Both the position numbers and the translations under genes were made by a program. Source: Mya arenaria (Eukaryota; Mollusca; Bivalvia; Myida; Myidae). From it: a stretch of 64,000 nt of DNA. Below the pieces are notes generated by a model. That model was not told the DNA's origin, did no database searches, and was given only the letters and a program-made list of their open reading frames with translations. Shown here one piece after another: positions 50,641-61,782 of this stretch. The stretch spans positions 56,585,658-56,649,657 of the forward strand of contig NC_069136.1 in the NCBI RefSeq assembly GCF_026914265.1. The letters are read 5' to 3'. Position 1 is the stretch's first letter, and every line of letters starts with the position of its first letter.

Positions 50641-52205
50641 TTTAAAAAGGATTCCTAAGGAAAAGATATCAATTGCCTGCATTAGATGATATTGTACCAG
50701 AACTGAACAGTGCAAAATCTTTACTTAACTTGATGACAAAGAAATTGGCACGAACGGGTGATGTCTTTTCTTATTGTCTCGACGTGAGCGGAGTCAAACG
50801 ATTCTGTTGAATGGTACAATTCCTGCCATTTTTGTCAGAAATGCTTAAACCATTGTAAACAGGACCCGTGAGAATATTTCTTGAAATTGGACAGATGAGT
50901 GCACGGACGGATTTAAAAAGGTAAAAAAAATCCTGACACAAACTGAAGTCTAGTCTTACGATGCCCTTAGAAAGAGCACTTCTAGTTGACAGTAGCAAGG
51001 ATTGACAAGGTGTTGTTCTATAACAAGATATATATTAGACCGCTTGAATATGAGCACAAACTGAAAAGAAGCGTTATTTGATCTCTACGGTCTTTCACGC
51101 TTTGCGTATGGGCGTATAGTGACAGTGGTAAATGATATTTGACCTCTTCCTAACATTCTTAAGAAAGTCTGTAAGTCAGGCTCAAAACATGTTCAAGACA
51201 TACTAAGGGAACTATTTAGGTATAACATGAATTTCCATATGCGAATGTAACTGTGAAAGGATTTTGTTATAGAAGGCTCTCTTAGTCATGCATACACATC
51301 ATCTGATGTGACCAGAACAAGAGAAAATTAAATCAATATGCATAAGAAGATATCTATAAAGAAATAAGAGATGAAACCGCAAATGATAAGACCTTTGAGA
51401 TATCGATTGACTGTATAATCGATGGATGGCCAAATGAATGGGGAATGACATGAACTGTGATATAAGGCCATATCTTTAGATTAAAGACACTTTGAGTCAT
51501 TATGATGGAATTATATTAGAGGGTGAAACAGTATCGCTACCCAATCTTTGACACAGTAAATGAGGAATCATTTACATAGACGTTGATTGGATAGCAACGA
51601 CAAGTTCACATGTGATTGAGAAATCAAAGAAGCAATTCTCAAGATTCGGTGTTCCGAATAGAATTGTTTGTGATGGCGGATCCCGCTTAACATCAAAATA
51701 CTACAAGGAGTTTATGAAAACTTGGAAAATACATTGTCACTTGAAATCATCTCAGTACTCTCAATCCAATGGAACAATGCAGCTGGTGTTTGTTCAAAAT
51801 CATGGCAACATGATGTTTAAGTGTGCAAAATCTAAGACCGATGAATATGAAACACTTCTGAACAAATTAATACTTCAATACACAGGTTAGACCCCAGCTT
51901 AGATTATGTTTAGTAGATAGGCAAGAGATAATATCAACAGTATCAGTGGACTTAAAATTAAATGGCACATCTCGTATCTCGTTTGTGAAACAAAGCTCCG
52001 AAAGGAGTTAAAAACCAGACCCAATATATCGTGAAAACCAAGGAGTGTACCAACTACAGAATAATCGAGATCATCTTAAACAGGCCACTAAACCTCTGCA
52101 AATAAGCGACTTATAATTGTCAAAATTATATGTATTACCTTAAGATTTGCATAGTCATTATTCTGTACAAATATCTAAAACCTATATCTCAAAATTGTTT
52201 CAAAA

Positions 52206-52277
52206 GGCTCCAGTGGGGATCGAACCCACGACCTCCTGTTTACTAGACAGGCGCTCTAGCCACTGAGCTATGGAGCC
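52206..52277 (-). tRNA. tRNA-Thr(AGT)
   Basis: 72 nt on the minus strand fold as a complete cloverleaf: acceptor GGCTCCA/TGGAGCC, D arm GCTC/GAGC, anticodon stem CCTGT/ACAGG with loop CTAGTAA (anticodon AGT), and T arm GTGGG-TTCGATC-CCCAC. No intron. A T4 run follows immediately on the minus strand (52202-52205) as Pol III terminator. It decodes ACU after A34-to-I editing, as usual for eukaryotes. Only the first copy of the surrounding duplication contains it. Confidence 0.96.
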
Positions 52278-52391
52278 ACATATTTTTAACATCACTTAAT
52301 TTATCTTGGGTATTCTATCATGTATTGTCACAAGGTATTACGATATTATATGTATAATGAAGCTTATTTGGTTGATCTTTACATATAAGTT

Positions 52392-52500
52392 GTCAGGATG
52401 GCCGAATGGTCTAAGGCGCCAGACTCAAGGTGTGTCTCACCTTCATAACGAGTATTCTGGTCAATGTATGTTGGCGTGGGTTCGAATCCCACTTCTGACA
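52392..52500 (+). tRNA. tRNA-Leu(CAA) with intron, copy 1
   Basis: 109 nt. Acceptor GTCAGGA/TTCTGAC plus discriminator A, anticodon stem CCAGA/TCTGG, loop CTCAAG|T with anticodon CAA, and T arm GTGGG-TTCGAAT-CCCAC. A 25-nt intron at 52430-52454 sits after position 37, the standard site. Intron CACCTT can pair with AAGGTG across the anticodon end. The variable-arm stem is CAAT/GTTG. The mature length is 84 nt. A T6 terminator lies at 52506-52511. Confidence 0.96.
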
Positions 52501-53136
52501 CGCTCTTTTTTGTTATGTATGACCAGAACGGAGGAATGACATGACCTCTAAAATAAGGCCATAGTTTTAGATAAGAAGTGTTCGTCATGGATTGATAGTG
52601 ATGGTGGTCCCTAATTCACATCCAAAGACTTCAATGATTTTATGCAATCTTGGATAAACATTATCACTTGAAATCACCCCATCACTCTCAATCCAATGGA
52701 AAAATGAAGCCTGTGAACATGTTTCAGTGCGCAAACTCTAAGACTGATCAATATGAAGCAATCCTAAACAAACTTATACTTTAATACACAGGTTAGAGCC
52801 CAGGTAAAATGAAATTTAGTAGATAGGCAAGATTAATAATATCAATGGTATCAGTGGACTTAAAAGTAAATGGCACATCTCGTAAGTAATTTATGAAACA
52901 AAGCTGCGAAAGGCGTTCAAAAACCAGACCCAATTACATCGTGACAACCAAGGGGTGTTCCAACTACAGAATAATCGAGATCATCTAAAACAGACCACTA
53001 AACCCCATGCAAATAAGCGACTAACATTACACCTAAATATGTTGTAAAAACAAAGCTCTGAAAGGAGTGCAAAAACCAGCCAAGGCTGCATAATGAACAA
53101 CCTGCTTACTTGACAGTAGTTCTATACATATAAGTT

Positions 53137-53245
53137 GTCAGGATGGCCGAGTGGTCTAAGGCGCCAGACTCAAGGTTTGTCCCACCTTCATAACGAGTGT
53201 TCTGGTCCACGTATGTGGGCGTGGGTTCGAATCCCACTTCTGACA
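53137..53245 (+). tRNA. tRNA-Leu(CAA) with intron, copy 2
   Basis: Same structure and length as copy 1. The 25-nt intron (53175-53199) differs at a few positions, and the variable arm reads CCAC/GTGG instead of CAAT/GTTG. The D-arm region is GGCCGAGTGG, against GGCCGAATGG in copy 1. A T5 terminator lies at 53251-53255. The upstream acatataagtt is shared with copy 1, showing a common duplication. Confidence 0.96.
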
Positions 53246-53259
53246 CCCCCTTTTTGTCA

Positions 53260-55330
53260 GCGTTATATTTGCAACCGTTTCCACGAAAAAGCAACCACAT
53301 GGTTTTAGATTCAAAATGAGATACTTACTACTTATGATTAATAAGAGCTGCACGTTGTATTGTTGTGGTACATGGTCGGGTGTTGAAAAATCATCCAGGG
53401 TTACGTTTGACACTTGATGAGTTTAATTGGAACTAATGGTATTCACAAGGTACTAAATTGTCTTTTGTGGAACCTATTTGGGATGGAAAGGACATGCTGA
53501 CCTTGCAGAATACGCAGATGAACATGCATTGTGCGCCTGAAGTGTCGAACATCACTGTTTACACCTTTATTCTTTTAGGGGACACGTTTGCGTTTTATTG
53601 ATTCAGATATCTTACAAATAATTTGCGTGTGAAATTGATATTAAAGTATTCTTCAAATGCTCAATAAATCATCATTCAAATTGATCTCTCATGTTTATAA
53701 TCATTAAATATATTATTAAAAACGCTCTATTTTTTTTTATAAAACTTAAGATCGCTATTATACATTGAATTATTTAGGCCTGGATTATCACAATTCTGTT
53801 ACAAAAGGGAATCTGTTAGTTGCTGTTACTTTATAAGAATATGTCAAATAACTCAATATCAACACGGTATTAAAATGGTTACCGACATAAAATTTACGAA
53901 CGAGTCCCTTTATTACACATAACATATCTGAAACGGACTATAACTTGTATTGTGTATATCAATCTGCATTGTGTTATACCTCACATTTGTTTTGCTAATG
54001 AATGATTTGTGTTGAAAAGGAGCGGTGACTTGGACTGATCAGATACAATGAAAATGAAATTTGATATAATCTTCATTACCTCCAAGATGTCCTTAATCTA
54101 CAAAAAAAAGATAAGTATTGTTGCCTTTGGCCTTTATCTATTATGAGCGAGAATGATTGAAGTTGATTCACTTTAGTAAACTGGACAGCCAGGTTGAACA
54201 CAGTATTAATAGTCATTTGACATCACGACTTGACTGTTTTTATAACAACCGGAATGCCGTTCCAGTACGTCGAACAGATTTAGATATATCGAACATGAAT
54301 ATTTGTTTTGACATTTGCAATAGCTCAGGTGTTTTACAAACATACGACCGGGGTCGTGTGTACTTATCGATTGAGATGGCAATGTTATGTTTGGACGATC
54401 TCATTTTCAGATAAAAAACTATCAAGATTAAGATTTTATTTGCAGTATCGGTAAAATCAAGCATATAAGTATTATATGGTTTATTTACGATCTGAGCGTG
54501 TTACATTTTTTACGTTCCATTTCAATTTAAAAAGGGTGCGAACATAATCGTAATATAGTTGATGCAATACTAAATTTATCATTCATATTTACATCAAGAT
54601 ACTTTACAAACGTAACGTATCTCTTAAATTGTCTAATGTTGAACATACTGCTCATGAAGTCGTTGATTTAATAATGCAAAACATATTTGCTCAAAACAAA
54701 ATTCGTGATATATCTCGATAATGAAAGCTCTTAAGCCGATCATGAAAGGAACAACTATCAATCAGTATACAGTCTAAACTCATTCTCAAATTTGTAATGC
54801 ACGCCTTATCCAGAAAAAAGCCCACATTGTCCAACCAGTGTTTCAACTTTTTAATTTAAAACGATATTTGTGGAATATAAACTATTATAGTAATATGTTC
54901 CTCTTGAACTAAGGCTAAAATAGAAGCTGGCATTAGCAGATGTGAAAGAAGTTCTGGAAACATAACCAGAAAATGTGAAGTACTTGATCTTTCTGAACAC
55001 ATTGACCTGTCTGAATAATTTGGGTAAACATATTGAACATATTTTATAACTATAATAATCTTTATCTGCTTATGTGGCTCACCTTTTTTTGAAACTAATA
55101 AATACAACTGCACTTTACATCATATGAATCTGAGTACACTTCCTTATTAAACATAGGTTAAACGTTGTACCCAAATATGGCAAAATTCAGTTTATTTTTC
55201 AACGTATAAAGTCACCAGAAACAACTTCTAACATATGATAACCCTTTTTGACTGTCATTTGTGCAACACTCAAACGTACAGTGCGTTAGTTTCAGTAATG
55301 ATGATGTTATACCAGTGAGAACATCTCAGT
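53260..55330. other. AT-rich stretch, nothing recognised
   Basis: No gene or repeat that I can support. Confidence 0.45.
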
Positions 55331-55339
55331 AGATAACCT

Positions 55340-56150
55340 TGAGTGCGCGTTTATGTAAGTTTGACTATGAAAAGGCTTTTGACACTGTTATGCATTATCC
55401 GTTGTGAAGAAATAGTAATATTGTATAATTAGTAGGATGATAGTAACGTAAAGTCTTTTTATGCCAATTTAAAGCGATATGAATGATATGTTTTACACTG
55501 AGCATTTTGATTTCCCCTTAAACTGAAACTATGGAAACCATTTGCTCTTTTTTTGTTTGTTCGTAAACCATATTAAGAATGAGCATATGACCCATAATGA
55601 TTTAAACAAAATGTTTGTACATGTTTACTGTTTTAACATGACATAGCACTGTTTTACTTCTTATCCTAGTAGTCCTTTATTTAGCACAAAGAAACTCAAG
55701 CAAGACTGGTCTAAATTCTTTTCACCAAAATAAAAAAAAACACGTCTATTTCAAAAATCTTTACTTGGGCAATAAATGATTAACCTGTGGAAATTGCACA
55801 TACCTTTTTTTTTGTATAGAAATTAGATAACAATGGGGTTTTATAAATGCTGTTACGGCTTTGAAGTAGCAAGCATTGAAATCATACACTCATCTTGTAT
55901 AAATTTGCAATAGAGTTTAACACGATGCAAAGACAAAGTTGTTATTGTTTGAATGTATTGCGGCCCCTATTATTATGTATGGCTGTGAGAATTGGGCAAT
56001 AAATGCTATTAAATAGGTAAATACATTTCTCCTCGAAGATTGCGAACATATTCTTGGCGTTCGTTCTCAAATAATCCAATACAGCAGATCAGGATGAGCT
56101 AGGATATTTTCCATTATCGATGCTAAGTAAAACAAGCAGTAATTTAATCT
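55340..56150 (+). mobile_element. Decayed LINE fragment (RT and C-terminal region)
   Basis: The plus strand reads FDYEKAFDTVMHYPL (about 55,360-55,404, RT palm), then an EHFDFPLKLK-like piece (about 55,500), APIIMYGCENWAINAI (about 55,965-56,010), LLEDCEHILGVRSQIIQ (about 56,035) and DELGYFPLSMLSK (about 56,090-56,130). The FDYEKAFDTV, YGCE.W and ELG.FPLS blocks occur in this order in CR1/Jockey-type mollusc LINEs. Stops and frame changes break it and the 5' part is absent. Confidence 0.65.
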
Positions 56151-56159
56151 GATGTTAAA

Positions 56160-57370
56160 TAAATAAATAAATGCAAACCAGCTTATTATTATAACTATAA
56201 CGTGCAAATTAATAATGGGGTATACTTATTTGCAGGGCAAGGGATAATTGTTCTTAATCTGTGAAGAATGTGCAATAATTTCTTAGTTTTAGCTCTATGG
56301 GATGGTGAACACTTTGTACAAATGTTTTTGCATCATTTAAACTACAGCATTAGGCCCAATATGTACAGCATCGATTCGCAGTCTAATCTAAATTATCACA
56401 AACATTTTTAGGGGTATCTTACATGGCAAGTCAACACGTGTAAATATCAATGATACATTTAGAATTGCATTATCTTGATTACGATTATTTTTGCACTCTC
56501 TTGTAATATAAATTGCAAGGTATTGCTTTATTGCACGTTTAGATCATAAATAAACATATTTTATACTAATGCCGAATATCACTTTATGTTAGTTTGTCCG
56601 TTCTACTCGTATTTACGTAAAAAATATTTCCAACTCAATGAAGATTTTGACTACATTTATGCTTACGTGTTCAACAAATAATTTTAAATAATTAATTCAA
56701 AATATTTTTTCAATTTATTTCAAAAGTTTTATGTCCTTTTTTAGAATTTTACTATCAAATATGTTTTGAAAAACTAAAATTTGGGTCGGTGATTGGGAAA
56801 GATTGATGATAAATGAAGTAGATTTTGGGGCATGCAATTTTCAACTTCATGTAACTGCCTTATCACCTGCTTTTCAATTATCATGCTCATAAACTGCACC
56901 TTTTTATTGAGAGGAGTATTAAGCAAATAGTTATTTCGCTTTTTTGACACTATTTCCAAATCATTCTAGTTTTATAAAGTGGCTGTTCTTGAAAACAACG
57001 CTTAAATTGCCTGAAGATAGCTTCTATTTAGTGAACAGTTTTCTTGTTTCACATTTTCAAATCAAGTTTTAATTTTACTTCGTCATTTTTGACAAGAATT
57101 GTAGACTTCCGTGTAACTGTATCTACCCCGTGCCCAGAAACTGTGCTTCAATTGATTAGACACCAGGTATTCGAAACATGGGCAAAATAGAATTTTCTCA
57201 AATCAAGGCTAGTTAACTCAATACGAGCTAGTATGAGGCCGATAATACATGATTGAAATAATATTTTAAAGCTGTTTCAGCTGAGTTTACCCGTTTAAAA
57301 ATAGCTCATACTGGTTTCCCAGTTTATAGTGTATCTAATTAGCATGTGAAGATCCCGTGATTAGCACCAA
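56160..57370. other. AT-rich stretch, nothing recognised
   Basis: No gene or repeat that I can support. Confidence 0.4.
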
Positions 57371-57371
57371 C

Positions 57372-57590
57372 ACATATACCGACGCCCTATTTTAAATTTA
57401 CTGTGATTTACGCGGTATACAAACCCAATACATTTCGCATTGGAAAAATATGCTAAAACTGCGAAATATGCATGTATCGTTAGCGCTGTGATACATCATT
57501 AATTAAGCTTTAATGCGTTGAACAAAACGACATTAATTTATGTAAATTTTCTTATTCTTGCAATGGTTCATCTGGTTGATAGTCCTTTTC
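57372..57590 (+). repeat. Duplicated segment, copy 2 (with 50415-50640)
   Basis: See the copy at 50415-50640. The two are colinear with small indels and moderate divergence. Confidence 0.7.
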
Positions 57591-58001
57591 AGTAGTCTAG
57601 TTATCTAATAGATTCATAGCAACTGTCAGTTATAGAACTTGTAGTAAATGTAGCCAAGATGGGCAGGGGTGACAAGTCGCCGGTACAGAGGATTGTTAAT
57701 CATGCTTTGAAAGAGAAACACCAAATTCTTTCTTAAAGGAATCTTTATCGAGGACATCAAAAATGCCCATTTTGTAAATCAAGAAAGTCCATTGTATACA
57801 TTCCTGACATGTTAACATTCTACAACTGTCTATGTACACTTTCATGTACACACTGGGTGACCCAATGTCGGTGGGCGTAAAACTTTGTCAACGTCTTAAG
57901 GAATGAAATAAACAGTATATGATTCTTCATGATAAAGATATATGATTTAATGTCAATACAAGTTATTAACAATTACATGCACAGCATACATATCTTTATG
58001 C

Positions 58002-58152
58002 GAAAAACTACAGAAACAAACTCAGTAGCAATTTTTTTAAACATAAACCCGGATTTATGGTACTGTGTAAACGCCAAAGACATAGAACATAAAAAAAAAA
58101 AATCACAAACAAGAAACATGGAAGAACAGCACAAAACTCCACAAACAGCACA
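58002..58152 (-). repeat. Dispersed repeat, copy 3 of 3 (inverted)
   Basis: Reverse complement of the 30.1 and 48.4 kb copies (gaagaacagcacaaaactcc, then aacataaacccgg). Confidence 0.7.
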
Positions 58153-59159
58153 TTGCATACATGCGCTATATAAAAAACTAGGTATGTTTATCAAGGATTG
58201 TTAGGTACCGCCTTGGAACGGTCAGTAAAATGTAAATTTTCTGGGGGTTTAAACTAGTTTAAGTGCACAGACCTCACTCTTATCCCAGCAATCCTAAATA
58301 AAGAAAAAACGCAAAAGGTAAATCTTATCAAAGTATGCATTTACTTGAGGAAACTTAACAATACAACACATAATAGTAAATTTATAGGTAAACCCCAAGT
58401 ACTTCTATGATTAGAGATCCCAACTCTATCTGCAGACTGAGGAATACAATTCAAAGCACCTAATGCAAAAACTTTTCAAAGATACGATGCAGTCATTGTT
58501 TGGAACTATGAGCATTACACACAGTCTGCCTTATAAATTAAAAGGTTTAAAACTGTGTGATCATAGAGTTTCATAATAAAAGCATCATTCAAATAAGTAT
58601 AGGGTCATCCGCCATTAAACGTATTCTGGGACTCCATTACCGTGACGAGACATTACTTGACCAATCAGAAAAGTGTATTTAAAAACATTAGAAAATACCT
58701 ATATTTAACCCAACCTCTACTCATACGATGCACAAATTAACTTTGTTTAGAAAACTCTTCAAAATATGTAATAATAAACTCATGTATTCTAAACACCATA
58801 TACAGAATATTAGTTTGACAGATTTCAAAAAGAAGAAGATACACCATACCCAAAAACATTGGTTGACCTAGATTGACAACTGACGATAAGGAAACGAATG
58901 CACCGAATATGACCCAGAAACACCTACGCATGAGTACACAGTTGGCATTGTTTTGACATTCACGGTAATTCAATACCAATTGTAATAGGGACAAAGACCT
59001 AAATGTTCAGCCGACAGACACGTTTGATTATGCGATAGCTTTTAAATTTGATTTTAACGACTGTATATCAATATGCCAATCGGGAATCTGTGCTATTTTG
59101 TTTATGAAAATCAGTTATATCAATCCAAAAAAAATAATAAAAAAATGATTGTTTTATTT

Positions 59160-59340
59160 TTATAAGTAGACCATGTCAACATATAGATAGATACTAACAC
59201 TAAACTCATGACGAGGGAATTCACCGAATAAATACAATATTGAACGATCTAAGAAGGTAACACTGTCCAGTATGTAATGCGGAACCAGAAACGCAGTTTG
59301 TTATACGGGTGTTTTAACCGATCATTTGTGTATAAGTATA
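59160..59340 (+). mobile_element. Possible LINE C-terminal remnant
   Basis: A plus-strand frame gives HCPVCNAEPETQFVIRVF (about 59,260-59,315), like the cysteine motif near the C-terminus of CR1-type LINE proteins (C..C....ED..HF). It may be the far end of the LINE at 55.3-56.2 kb, split by later sequence. Weak. Confidence 0.35.
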
Positions 59341-59639
59341 CTGTAAATTGCGATTTGACACTGTAGCAGCATTTTATATTTATCAAATGCCTAAATATGA
59401 TATAATGTGAGGGTTAATTGAAGTGTTTTTCAGAACAGCGAGAAAATGAATGCAAAAGTAACGTTTTATTTGGGTTTGGGTTTAAACAGTATTTATTTAA
59501 ATAAACGATACAAGATAAGAATACAAACAGTATACATAATCCGATTAATACAAGCTAATGTACATGGAGGATGCATAAGGTGGGTCCAAAGGTATTGTTT
59601 TATAATAAAAACAAATATATTTCTTCACATTTGTGTGCT

Positions 59640-61500
59640 AGTGTAGTAAAGAAATGTACTGGATATTGTTTGTGTATTGCATGCTGGTCCTCCTGACACG
59701 AGTTGTACACATATTTTATAAAACACGTAGGTATTGTACGCAGCCTTCACTGATAGTGCTTCTATTTCCTGGCCATATGGTGTAGCTCTAATGTTATGTA
59801 GCCTTGTATAGAGATTTGCGCAGTGTTTGCGAAATGACTAGGTTGAGCATGACTTGCAAAAAAAACCATCAAAATGCAAAGCACTACGACCGTACTTCAA
59901 AAAGATCTGTGTGATTTTTGCTGAACGAGGATAAGGCAATCATAAAAAACAATGGCTGATTTAAATCCACTGTTCAAAAAATTATTTATGAAGTAAACAG
60001 AAGATAACTGAGTCATATGACTCATACTTTGTCTACTGAGATACTATACTTGTCGTTTTTGGTGATTGTAAATGGCATACATAAATCAGATCGTCGCCCA
60101 CACCTGCGTTTAACAATGCAATTGTGACCGAAGATAAAATGCCTGCTTAAGCAAAACTCAGTCACTGAAACGTTATATATCTCTATTGCTATTTAAGTAA
60201 CGAATGACATGTCTAGTGTTGAAATATTTCGAAATGTGAATCATTCCTTAAGTATAGGGCATGACAGTGCACAAATGTTAACAAGCGTTCACTCCCGAAT
60301 AAAATCACAGAACGAATAATGAAAGCGCAAAACAATAAAAGGCAGACAAATCAATATTAATAAACATAACTAACAAGAATGCTCTCCCTTGATAATTATG
60401 AGATTTTCTCAAAATACTTAATTCGTACAAGCAACTGTATTGCGAAATAAGCAATAAATACTAAAAAATGGCGAATATTTTATTTGACCTTTATATACCA
60501 GCCTTACTGCAGAGAATCGATCAGCATTAGATATGATGACACTTAACTTTATGGTAGTTGTTTATCAGGTAGAAGTATGCTTACTAGAGCATGCTCGCTT
60601 TTGATTTTTTTATATCATTAGACGCATCGGTCAAATCATAACTCAGTTAACCTTCTGCTGCGCCTGTCTGCTACAAATATATCATACATCTGCACATACT
60701 TTTGTTTGCAAATAAGGTAGGCTATGGTGATCCTTAGTTTATTACCTAGAATAAAAGGTTCGAATACCGACACATTTTCTTCATGCTTTTTTCAGGTTCT
60801 CAAAAAACTTTCTGTTGGGCTTTCGGCAAAATTGGCCGTTATCTACCTATATCCGATCATGTTATGACCTTCAAGTGGTTTCCCATTTATGTTTATGCAA
60901 CGTTGTTCTACAAAGATAACAAAACCTGTACATTTTGTTCTTTAGCAATTCAAAGGTGTTTACCAGGTGGATCTCGGACACTTGGGTTTGTTTTGATGTA
61001 CTTTCTTCATTTTGTTGAGATTTTAAAAATAGCATTACACATGAACTATAAAATAACCTCTCCGTCAGTAAGAGAAAGATAATGAACTAAAGAAACCCTT
61101 CTGTGTATATTTATGGTTGCGAAATGAATTTTGTAAACGCAGGTTTTATACTTTGATATATTTAAATGATCGCATGAAAAACACATAAGACATATTTGCT
61201 ACTACTTTTTGTTTGACACTCGATCAAGGGGAATAACTTAAAAATATGTATGGACAAAAGAAAATGGTATAAATGTACAAAGTTTCACTTTGCGCACAAT
61301 TTCTGTGTGAATTGACGACACTAGGAATCTAATTAATTAATTATGTTCTGCTTATACGCAAAATGTTTGCACCACATGATGTAAGTGGGCTACGTGTAGC
61401 ATCTAGGTTTGTACTGCCAAAATTTGGGATTATTTTTATATAGTGTCAGCGTAATTTCCTGTCCACCTGCAGCGGGACATACAAACACAGCTATCCCTGT
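59640..61500. other. AT-rich stretch, upstream of gene B, nothing recognised
   Basis: Includes an open frame at 60783-61082 with no family features. The gene B promoter or non-coding first exon may lie here. Confidence 0.4.
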
Positions 61501-61569
61501 TTTACTTTCAGATAAGTCTGAGTAGCAAGCTGTTCATATCATGGACCAAACTGAGGATACACGGAAAAA

Positions 61570-61722
61570 ATGGGATTTACCAAGACATCTATTGAACGTA
61601 ATAAGGTATGTGTTCAAAGCCTTCAAGCAAACTAAGCATGGATTTGGAAATCCTTTTAAATAGCTTCATATGCAGAGGTCATCCAGTGCTCTAAATTACT
61701 TATCTAACAATGAATAACACAC

Positions 61723-61782
<60 letters not shown>

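Larger units (their letters stand above)
50640..53100 (+). mobile_element. Ty3/gypsy retrotransposon fossil, broken, 3' part duplicated
   Basis: On the plus strand in standard gypsy order: an RT remnant (about 50,650-50,740, RYQLPALDDIVPELNSAKS), RT-thumb/RNase H remnants (about 50,860-51,010) and the integrase core at 51612-51890 (FGVPNRIVCDGGSRL, SQSNG). A second copy of the integrase region and of the following non-coding tail (51,950-52,110) lies at about 52,570-53,020. Broken in many places. It shares the neighbourhood with three tRNA genes, one of which (tRNA-Leu) is duplicated with it. Confidence 0.75.
51410..53255 (+). repeat. Tandem segmental duplication carrying gypsy integrase and tRNA-Leu
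   Basis: Copy 1 spans about 51,410-52,511 and copy 2 about 52,520-53,255. They share, in order, ggaatgacatga...aaggccata, integrase sequence, a tail with tggcacatctcgta and ccaactacagaataatcgag, then acatataagtt and the tRNA-Leu gene. Copy 2 is shorter and lacks the tRNA-Thr gene. A further fragment of the tail (aacaaagctctgaaaggagt) lies at about 53,049. Confidence 0.8.

Noticed and set aside
52379-53413. Minus-strand ORFs with SEVGFEPTPTY and KWDSNPRPHTWTRT
   Set aside because: They are antisense readings of the two tRNA-Leu genes, a known source of spurious protein predictions.
30068-58204. Two ORFs sharing NMEEQHKTPQTA (30.1 kb minus, 58.1 kb plus), looking like a gene family
   Set aside because: Both are translations of the same dispersed non-coding repeat; the third copy at 48.4 kb has no such frame.
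60783-61082. 99-codon ORF upstream of gene B
   Set aside because: No start context, splice signals or family resemblance; the composition matches the AT-rich background.
61541-61605. ATG at 61541 as gene B start
   Set aside because: It is out of frame with exon 2 after splicing and meets a stop at once; ATG 61570 is in frame.
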